Of a stretch of 64,000 nucleotides of DNA, positions 1 to 6,043 are shown one piece after another. Position 1 is the first letter of the stretch; each line of letters begins with the position of its first letter. The translations under genes and the position numbers were made by a program. Below the pieces are notes generated by a model. That model ran no database searches. It saw nothing but the letters and a program-made list of their open reading frames with translations, and was not told the origin of the DNA. The stretch is from Xanthomonas albilineans (GTDB lineage: Bacteria; Pseudomonadota; Gammaproteobacteria; Xanthomonadales; Xanthomonadaceae): the NCBI RefSeq assembly GCF_002939705.1, contig NZ_MDCB01000002.1, positions 124,001-188,000 of the forward strand. The letters run 5' to 3'.

Positions 1-621
1 GGCGAGCACGGGGTGAAGGTACGCTATTTGCACTCGGACATCGATACTGTCGAGCGTGTGGAGATCATTCGGGATCTGCGCCTGGGTAAGTTCGATGTGC
101 TGGTCGGTATCAATCTGCTGCGCGAAGGTCTGGACATGCCCGAAGTGTCGCTGGTGGCGATTCTGGATGCGGACAAGGAGGGGTTTTTGCGCTCCACCGG
201 TTCGCTGATCCAGACGATCGGCCGCGCCGCGCGCAATCTGCGCGGCAAAGCCATTCTGTATGCGGACAAGATGACGCGCTCGATGCAGGCGGCGATCGAC
301 GAGACCGGTCGGCGCCGCGAAAAGCAGGTGGAGTACAACCTTGCGCATGGCATCACTCCGAAGTCGGTGGCGCGGCCGATCGTGGATATCCTAGAGGGGG
401 CACGCGAGTCCGCTGCCGAGGCCAAGTCAGGTAAGGGGAAGGCGCGTCGCGTGGCCGAAGAGCCGGCCGACTACCGCGCGCTTGAACCGGCGGAAATCGC
501 GGCGCGGCTCAAGGCGTTGGAGCAAAAGATGTACCAGCACGCGCGCGACCTGGAATTCGAGGATGCCGCGCGCGTGCGCGACCAGATGAAGAAGCTACGC
601 GATACCAGTCTGGTCGGTTAG
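1..621 (+). CDS. uvrB: UvrABC excinuclease subunit B, C-terminal part (5' end outside window)
   Basis: UvrB is the damage-verifying helicase-like subunit of nucleotide excision repair; it receives DNA from UvrA2 and recruits UvrC. The frame is open from the first base, so the gene starts upstream. What is visible is the second helicase domain ([23 protein letters not shown], then the motif VI-like QTIGRAARN) and, at the end, the UVR domain ([23 protein letters not shown]) that binds the matching domain of UvrC. About 207 residues of a roughly 670-residue family member are present. uvrC lies 43 kb away in this window. It is followed by 96 bp and then tRNA-Val. Confidence 0.97.
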   Translation, partial: GEHGVKVRYLHSDIDTVERVEIIRDLRLGKFDVLVGINLLREGLDMPEVSLVAILDADKEGFLRSTGSLIQTIGRAARNLRGKAILYADKMTRSMQAAIDETGRRREKQVEYNLAHGITPKSVARPIVDILEGARESAAEAKSGKGKARRVAEEPADYRALEPAEIAARLKALEQKMYQHARDLEFEDAARVRDQMKKLRDTSLVG

Positions 622-717
622 TCTTCTGTCTGGCCGGCAGCGCGCCCTCGGCTATTGTTCTTGCCCGTCAGGTGGGCTAAAATGCGCGCCCCTGCGACAG
701 TGTGCTGTTGCAGAGAA

Positions 718-792
718 GGGCGGTTAGCTCAGCGGTAGAGCACTACCTTGACATGGTAGGGGTCACAGGTTCGAACCCTGTACCGCCCACCA
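718..792 (+). tRNA. tRNA-Val (anticodon GAC)
   Basis: The cloverleaf closes with a 7-bp acceptor stem (GGGCGGT 718-724 with ACCGCCC 782-788), discriminator A and an encoded CCA (790-792). The anticodon stem CTACC/GGTAG encloses loop TTGACAT, giving anticodon GAC (valine). The T arm contains the canonical GGTTCGAACC. The accessory island begins immediately downstream, so this tRNA marks the boundary between core and accessory DNA. Confidence 0.97.
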
Positions 793-1195
793 CTCGAAAC
801 CCAAGCAGCACAGCGGTTTCGGTGGATCGGTCCTCCCCATATGGGCCATTGGCTGACCCCGGACTGACACCAAGTGCAGACAGCCGAGTGGTGTCGCGCG
901 CGAGGTCTTGCACGATTTCTTGAAGCGCCTTGCGTGCCTCGCCCAGGTAAGTGGGGTCGAACTTGGCGTATCAATCCTGCATACACCCACCTCGCGACTG
1001 CTTTTTCCGCGATGTTTCCAGGTGCTCGCGGAGCACGTCGCGGATGTGGCTGACGTTCGCGGATCTGGGCGGCAGCTTCTCTCCGTGCTCGCGCGCGCGA
1101 CACTGATTTCATCATCAGGCACCATTCCTGTTTGATGCTGACGGTGAGTGAGAGCCAGCGTAAATCTTCTGGGCCGAAGTATCGATTTTCTGCTG
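793..1195 (-). pseudogene. Non-coding stretch with a possible decayed ORF
   Basis: No intact gene is visible between tRNA-Val and the IS3 copy. In minus-strand frames two pieces read like real protein: around 1095-965 (HGEKLPPRSANVSHIRDVLREH) and around 960-860 (AKFDPTYLGEARKALQEIV). They are separated by a stop codon near 965-970. This looks like an eroded gene pointing toward the tRNA, perhaps left by an island or phage, but I do not recognise the family. Open frames that run into the tRNA itself are artefacts. Confidence 0.25.
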
Positions 1196-1239
1196 TGATA
1201 CACCCAGGATTTCTTAGACACTCATGACCCTCGTTGCGC

Positions 1240-1965
1240 TTAGCGCCGCTCGCACTCTACAGGGGACAGGTCGTCAGTTGAACCATGGCGGCGTTTGGGG
1301 TTGTAGAACATCTCGATGCAGTCGAACACCTCGGTGGTGCGGCGTCCTTGGCGGGATAGGCAGCCGCCTGATCCGCTCGCGTTTGAGCAGGCCGAAGAAG
1401 CTCTCCACGGGGGCGTTGTGCCCCAGGGACAGGCTTCGCGCTCGTGGCAGTTGCCGCGCCTGCTCATACTGCACACCAAGCCATGGGGCGCCAGGAAACT
1501 CTGCCAGTCATCGCTGGTGTAGACCGACCCTTGGTCCGAGTGAACCAGACACCCGGTGTGGGCTTGCGCCGCCACACCGCCGACAACAGGGCCTGCACGA
1601 CCAGCTCGGCGTCGGCCCGGTCACGCATCGCCAAGCCGACGACCTGGCTTGAAAACAGATCGATCACAACCGCCAGGTACATCCAACCTTGCCGCTGCCT
1701 GCGCATGAGCCGATGCACCCGATGGCGACTGCAACATTCACCCAGATCGCGCAGATCCTTGGCGATCTTGCGATGCCCATCGACACTACCGCCGGCAAGC
1801 CAGTAGTGCTCGATCAATCCCAGCAAGCGCTCGTCTTGTTTGGTGCGCTCACTGTTGGGCGAGCGTCACCAGGCGTCATAGCCAGCCCGGTTGACGCGCA
1901 ACACGCGGCACATCGCACACAGCCTGAATTCCTTCCCTGCGATGAGCCTGCATAAAAGCGGACTT
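1240..1965 (-). pseudogene. IS3-family transposase OrfB, broken
   Basis: This is the DDE integrase half of the IS3 transposase, fragmented. Reading on the minus strand: CRVLRVNRAGYDAW is followed by an in-frame TGA (1866-1868), then DERLLGLIEHYW and the HTH_21-like part up to HRLMRRQRQ. The text then jumps directly to GWMYLAVVIDLFSSQVVG, so the stretch that should hold the first catalytic Asp (normally W-x-x-D-I-T-Y) is missing. Later pieces VHSDQGSVYTS, ESFFGLLKRERIRR and IEMFYNPKRRHG sit in different frames, indicating at least three frameshifts. It is clearly inactive. Confidence 0.85.
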
Positions 1966-1970
1966 TGCCT

Positions 1971-2246
1971 TTACCGCTTGGCAAAGTGCGCGGCGGTCTT
2001 TTCTAGAATGTCGCGCTCCTGGGTCACACGGCGCAACTCGGCCTTCAGGCGCCGAACCTCCAGGCTCTGGTCTAACTCGGCACGCTGCACCACGCCAGGC
2101 TTGCCGAACCTGCGTAGCCAGGCGTACAGGCTGTGCGTGGTGACGCCTAGCCGCTCGGCGACGTGCGCCACCACCTGGCGGACCGTCTCGACCTTGAACT
2201 CATCCGGATACCGCTTGCTACTCATGGACACTTCCGAATCTGCCAT
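1971..2246 (-). CDS. IS3-family transposase OrfA (HTH protein)
   Basis: This is the 91-residue OrfA of an IS3 element, the helix-turn-helix protein that in intact elements is fused to OrfB by programmed -1 frameshifting. KRYPDEFKVETVRQVV opens the HTH domain (residues about 11-60), followed by a leucine-zipper-like segment (ELDQSLEVRRLKAELRRVTQERDILEKTAAHF). The frame is intact, but its partner OrfB is not, so the element should be unable to move by itself. An ATG seven codons into the frame (MSSKRYPDEF) could be the real start. Confidence 0.85.
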   Translation of the reverse strand: MADSEVSMSSKRYPDEFKVETVRQVVAHVAERLGVTTHSLYAWLRRFGKPGVVQRAELDQSLEVRRLKAELRRVTQERDILEKTAAHFAKR

Positions 2247-2345
2247 TTCCCATGGCCATGAGATGTCTAGGAAACTCTGGGCGTATCAGACGGTTCTGCG
2301 TGCGGCGAGCAATTCCCACAACTGAGCATCAGGGATAATCAGGTT

Positions 2346-2587
2346 TACTTACTCTCGCGCTCCAGGTCCTTCATGCGCTGGGCCTCGCTGGCCGTGACGC
2401 CGTTTCGCACGTCGGTATCGACTTCCACACGGTTGACCCATTCGTGCAGCGTCTGCGGCACGCAGCCAGTCTTGAGTGCGATCGACTCGATGGCCGCTCA
2501 TAGCGACGGGTAATCCTCACGCTACTACTGCACCGTCCTCACCACATTCTCACGAACCTCAGGTGAGAATTTGTTCGAACTCTTCAT
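2346..2587 (-). pseudogene. IS3-family (IS1404/IS51-like) OrfA remnant with three in-frame stops
   Basis: Read from an ATG at 2587 on the minus strand, the protein begins MKSSNKFSPEVRENVVRTVQ, hits two consecutive TAG codons, continues REDYPSL, hits a TGA, then reads [20 protein letters not shown] and [20 protein letters not shown] up to KDLERES. This is the N-terminal HTH region of an IS3-group OrfA different from the neighbouring copy. No OrfB follows, so it is a truncated, dead fragment. Confidence 0.8.
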
Positions 2588-2639
2588 GGCTTCATTTTGT
2601 CAAGAGTTGAAGCCTGCTCAAGCCCGGGGCGATTCAATG

Positions 2640-2800
2640 GGCGGGAAGGTTGGCAACGTACGTCGCATCGTCCTGGTGACCAAGTTCACGCGATAATGTC
2701 GACGTACTGTGCCTGAGGTGTCTGGTAATCGATCTGATGCTGACGCAATGCAGGACGGGGCGCTCCTCGGGACTTAATGGCTGTACTGCTTTCCCGTGCG
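2640..2800 (-). pseudogene. Fragment of an IS30-like transposase N-terminus
   Basis: On the minus strand the segment reads PLSPEERPVL, then ITRHLRHSTSTLSRELG. This matches the shape of the IS30-family N-terminal helix-turn-helix (LSxEER....IARxLxRsxSTlSREL). No catalytic domain is present in this window. It adds a further IS family to the debris upstream of the P450 operon. Confidence 0.5.
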
Positions 2801-2894
2801 GGCATCCTGCGTTAGTGCGGTTTTTTGCACTTTGAAGTTGAGCTTGTGTTGCTTGACTGCTATTATGGTTGGCTAACTCTGCTACTTCGAACAT

Positions 2895-3048
2895 CCTATG
2901 GATCCACTACGTAAATATGCTGGCCGCACGATTTCGATGCGAATGGACATAAAAGGGCGCATGAAAAATTCATGACGCGACAGGGGTTTCTCCGTAAAGC
3001 GACATCTTTAAAGAAATTTATTCTATTATTAAATTCGGGAGGTATTCC
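2895..3048 (+). promoter_or_regulatory. AT-rich leader and presumed promoter of the P450/NRPS-like operon
   Basis: The 150 bp before the P450 gene are strikingly AT-rich for this genome (for example AAAGAAATTTATTCTATTA around 3011-3030). They end in a good Shine-Dalgarno sequence, GGGAGG at 3037-3042, six bases before the GTG start. A specific -35/-10 pair cannot be called with confidence. Position and composition make this the only plausible promoter for the four-gene operon. Confidence 0.5.
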
Positions 3049-4308
3049 GTGCTAAAAACGCCGCCCGTTTCGGACATTGACTTGTTTTCAGAAGGTTGTC
3101 TGTCCGACCCGTATGATAGCTATGAAATATTGCGAGTCCTCGGACCTGTCGTCTTTCTGTCTTGCTGTAATGCCTTTGCTCTTACCCGTTACCAAGTGGC
3201 AAAGCAGGCTCTTGAGGATCATGATGCGTTCTCAGCCGCAAAAGGTGTAACACTCAATGCCGTGATGGATTCCTACCAGGTCGGCGTTACCATACAGGCA
3301 AGTGACCCGCCAGAGCATGACCGGTTGCGAAGGGTCCTGCATTCGGCACTCATGGCTGAGAGGCTATCAATATTAGAGTCAAAGATCGATGTGATTGCCG
3401 ATCAGACGGTCAAAAGCCTTGTCCAACAGGAGCAGTTTGATGCCATTTCGGATCTGGCGCGAGCCGTTACCCAAAATGCGATCTACGATCTTCTCGGCCT
3501 TCCGCAAACCGGTAGGCATAGGTTGGCAGCTTTCACTGACGCGCATTTCAATGCCTATGGTCCGCTCACAAATACTATCGAGAAGACCGCCAGGGAACGG
3601 GTCAATAACGGATTGGCGGCGATGCAGAAGGGGCAATCCCTTCTCGGTTATTTCATCAACAAGCTCGAACCCGGTAGCGTCGGTGCGGCGATAAAGGATG
3701 CTGTCACGCAAGGTGTTATTACCGACTTCGAAGCCGACAAACTGCTTTCGACGCTAATCGTTGCAAGCGTCGATACTACGGTGCATTCGATCGGAAACGC
3801 GATTTATTGCCTAGCAACCCATCGTGACCAATGGGAAATGCTACGTGCAAATCCTTCACTAGTCCCGGCCGCCTACAATGAGGCGCTTCGATTCGATTCT
3901 CCGTCGCAGATCATAGCGCGTACTACGAAACGGGCCTTTGTGGTAGATGGCTATAGCCTTCCAGTCGATGCGAAAGTCGCGATACTCTTTGGTTCCGCGA
4001 ACCATGATGAAGCAGTTTTCGATAACAGTCGAGATTTTCGTGTCGACCGTCCCATGTCACGTCCGCTCAGTTTCGGCAGCGGTGTCCATGCCTGCATCGG
4101 TCAAAGGCTGGCAAGACGGTTAGGCCGCGCGGTTATCGCTGCATTGGTGAGGCACGCAAGACTAATAGTCTTATCGGAACCTCCTGAGCGGCAACTCAAC
4201 AGCGTTTTAAGAGGCTTTTCAAAGTTGCCGATCAAGACGGTTTCTGTTGATGCCATTCTTCCTCCTCGTCTTGCATGTCCGCTTCCAGCCACGATGGCGA
4301 CACCATGA
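3049..4308 (+). CDS. Cytochrome P450
   Basis: This is a 419-residue soluble bacterial P450, expected to oxidise a small molecule using ferredoxin-type partners encoded elsewhere. The I-helix has ASVDTT with the acid-alcohol pair Asp242-Thr243, the K-helix ExxR is Glu278-Ala-Leu-Arg281, and the heme loop FGSGVHACIG carries the thiolate ligand Cys349. Length and motifs are normal for class I bacterial P450s, so it looks functional. It starts at GTG with GGGAGG six bases upstream. Its stop overlaps the ATG of the next gene, and it leads an operon with two hydrolases and an NRPS-like protein. The likely job, by analogy with NikQ or NovI, is hydroxylation of a carrier-tethered amino acid; that is inference. 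G+C is visibly lower than in the core genes. Confidence 0.9.
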   Translation: MLKTPPVSDIDLFSEGCLSDPYDSYEILRVLGPVVFLSCCNAFALTRYQVAKQALEDHDAFSAAKGVTLNAVMDSYQVGVTIQASDPPEHDRLRRVLHSALMAERLSILESKIDVIADQTVKSLVQQEQFDAISDLARAVTQNAIYDLLGLPQTGRHRLAAFTDAHFNAYGPLTNTIEKTARERVNNGLAAMQKGQSLLGYFINKLEPGSVGAAIKDAVTQGVITDFEADKLLSTLIVASVDTTVHSIGNAIYCLATHRDQWEMLRANPSLVPAAYNEALRFDSPSQIIARTTKRAFVVDGYSLPVDAKVAILFGSANHDEAVFDNSRDFRVDRPMSRPLSFGSGVHACIGQRLARRLGRAVIAALVRHARLIVLSEPPERQLNSVLRGFSKLPIKTVSVDAILPPRLACPLPATMATP

Positions 4309-5132
4309 AAGAGTCTGCCCGATTGAAATCCGAACGGGAGCCAGGTTCCGTCAGAGCGATGGATAGATATTTCGAGCGATGGCATCTATTTCATCGCTCG
4401 AAACGTCCACTGGAAGAGAGTCGATTCTGGTCAACCCTTCCTGAGCGTGGCTTTACACTAAAATCTACGCGGGTGGGTCTGCGCAGCATGGGAGAGGGCC
4501 CGAATATTCTGCTCGTCCATGGGGTGAGCGGAAGGGGAAGCCAATTCGCCTCGATCGCTCATGCGCTTGCAGAATCAGGTTGGCGCACCTTGCTTATCGA
4601 TTTTTCCGATGAAAGCAATAGCAACAGTTATAAACTTTCGACAGATGATGTCGCTGCTGCTTTCGCAGAAATTATCTGCAGGGAAGGGGCGCTGCACGGT
4701 GTTGTGGCCCATTCGATTGGCAACCTTTGGATTTGGTATGCGATCGCCCGCGGGTTGCGTATCAATAATTTTGTCACGATATCGGGTGTCTTTCACGCTT
4801 CTATGGTGTTTGAGTATTTTCAACGCATGCATCGCTTGACTGATAAAGAGATGAGCACTCTTAAGGTCATGCTGAATTCCCATCAGGGCTGTGATGATCT
4901 GACGATGCAGGATCCATCATCCATCATCGCGCATATGCCACGACCACAGCGTGGCCTAATCATCCAGGGTCGAGACGACGAAGTGGTTAATTTGGCTGAA
5001 GGTCAAGCCTATGCGGCAGCCTGGCGGGAGGCGGATTATTTGGAAATTTCCGGAACCTCACATGCCAATATTTTGAAGATGCCGCACGTGGTGACCGCAG
5101 TGAAAAACTTCTTCGCTTCTTTTTCCGAGTAA
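4305..5132 (+). CDS. Alpha/beta-hydrolase (Ser nucleophile), operon gene 2
   Basis: This is an alpha/beta-hydrolase of about 275 residues. The oxyanion-hole strand reads ILLVHGVSGRG, the nucleophile elbow is VVAHSIGN with Ser137, the acid is probably in QGRDDEVV, and the catalytic His is in GTSHANI near the C terminus. I chose the ATG at 4305 because it overlaps the P450 stop as ATGA, implying translational coupling; an in-frame ATG at 4275 would add ten residues. Next to a carrier-protein A-T protein it could act as a type II thioesterase or product-releasing hydrolase. Nothing in the sequence fixes the substrate. Confidence 0.85.
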   Translation: MKESARLKSEREPGSVRAMDRYFERWHLFHRSKRPLEESRFWSTLPERGFTLKSTRVGLRSMGEGPNILLVHGVSGRGSQFASIAHALAESGWRTLLIDFSDESNSNSYKLSTDDVAAAFAEIICREGALHGVVAHSIGNLWIWYAIARGLRINNFVTISGVFHASMVFEYFQRMHRLTDKEMSTLKVMLNSHQGCDDLTMQDPSSIIAHMPRPQRGLIIQGRDDEVVNLAEGQAYAAAWREADYLEISGTSHANILKMPHVVTAVKNFFASFSE

Positions 5133-5149
5133 AAAACAGAAAAATCGCT

Positions 5150-6043
5150 ATGATAAATTCAATTGAACTACTTTTGAACGACAATGAGATGCCATGCCAT
5201 CTATCCAGCCAGTGGCTCATAGCTGCGGACGGCCACCGGATCCGGGTCGACGTATGCCTCGACCCGGATAGTTCTTATGCCAATGTCATTATACTGCCAA
5301 TCGGCGTTACAGCAGACCCCTTGTTGCCGATGATCCGGCAACTGCGTCGATGGTCATCCGTCTATGTAATATACAGCCGATTCGTTCTGGATGGTGCGAT
5401 GAGCAGTCTGACTGACGAGGCCATCGACGCCTCTGCTCATGCTCGGGATCTCATTACGCTTATGGATCACTTCGCTCTATCTCGTGCCGGGTTGTTCGGA
5501 TATTGCACTGGTGCTTTGATCGCCGTACGTGCGGCCTTGTTACTGGAAAATCGTTTTTCTGCGCTGGTGTGCTGCAACGGAGCATTTGAAAGTAGTAGCC
5601 GCACGGCCTACGAACGCGAATTCTATGATCTTGTCAAAAGCTGTGCGGGACGACCCCGAGTTGCTTCGACCGTAAGAGATATTCTCGCCGCAAAAGTCGA
5701 TGTTAATCAGGAGTTCTATCAGTACACGAGCATCGCGCTACGTGATGCTGAAACATTCTACAAATATGTAATGTGCGTGCATGCTGTCTATGCTGAAGGT
5801 TTGTCGGGCCTCCGCACTACAATAGATACGCCAGCGCTCTTGATCGCAAGCGCTGAAGATAAGATCGCTTCTCCGCAAGGTTCCGATTTACCTCTTGCAT
5901 TTCTCAGTCAGGCCGAACAACTCATTCTCGATGGTGAAGACCATTATTTGCCGTGCCGTGCAGACACTCCTGCCCTTGTCGCAATGGATAATTTCATGCG
6001 GTTACAGGCAGAAAAGCCGTTAATTGAGGCACTAGCAGCATGA
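5150..6043 (+). CDS. Alpha/beta-hydrolase-fold protein with Cys in the nucleophile elbow
   Basis: This is a 297-residue protein starting 17 bp after gene 2. It keeps the alpha/beta-hydrolase layout: LFGYCTGALIAVRAA is the nucleophile elbow (G-x-C-x-G, Cys119), ALLIASAEDKI carries the likely acid, and DGEDHYLP carries the likely catalytic His265. A cysteine at the elbow is known in dienelactone hydrolases and in PHA synthases (G-x-C-x-G), and fits acyl-transfer chemistry better than simple hydrolysis. It may transfer or release the product of the downstream NRPS-like protein. It overlaps that gene by 4 bp (ATGA). The role is inferred and the family only broadly recognised. Confidence 0.75.
   Translation: MINSIELLLNDNEMPCHLSSQWLIAADGHRIRVDVCLDPDSSYANVIILPIGVTADPLLPMIRQLRRWSSVYVIYSRFVLDGAMSSLTDEAIDASAHARDLITLMDHFALSRAGLFGYCTGALIAVRAALLLENRFSALVCCNGAFESSSRTAYEREFYDLVKSCAGRPRVASTVRDILAAKVDVNQEFYQYTSIALRDAETFYKYVMCVHAVYAEGLSGLRTTIDTPALLIASAEDKIASPQGSDLPLAFLSQAEQLILDGEDHYLPCRADTPALVAMDNFMRLQAEKPLIEALAA

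Larger units (their letters stand above)
1196..2288 (-). mobile_element. Decayed IS3-family insertion sequence
   Basis: Terminal inverted repeats are visible. The left end 1196-1226 begins TGATACACCCAGGATTTCTT and the right end, read on the minus strand from 2288, begins TGATACGCCCAGAGTTTCCT; about 27 of 31 positions match. Between them, on the minus strand, lie an OrfA that is still open and an OrfB broken by a stop, a deletion and frameshifts. At about 1.09 kb it is shorter than a typical 1.2-kb IS3 element, which fits the internal deletion. I see no convincing target-site duplication. Confidence 0.85.

Noticed and set aside
729-1221. Minus-strand open frames running through tRNA-Val (for example a peptide containing RVRTCDP)
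   Set aside because: The strings are translations of the antisense tRNA plus non-coding DNA, a well-known annotation artefact.
2634-2894. The 86-codon minus-strand frame as an intact small gene
   Set aside because: Only its central part resembles an IS30-type HTH; ends do not match, so it is listed as a transposase fragment.
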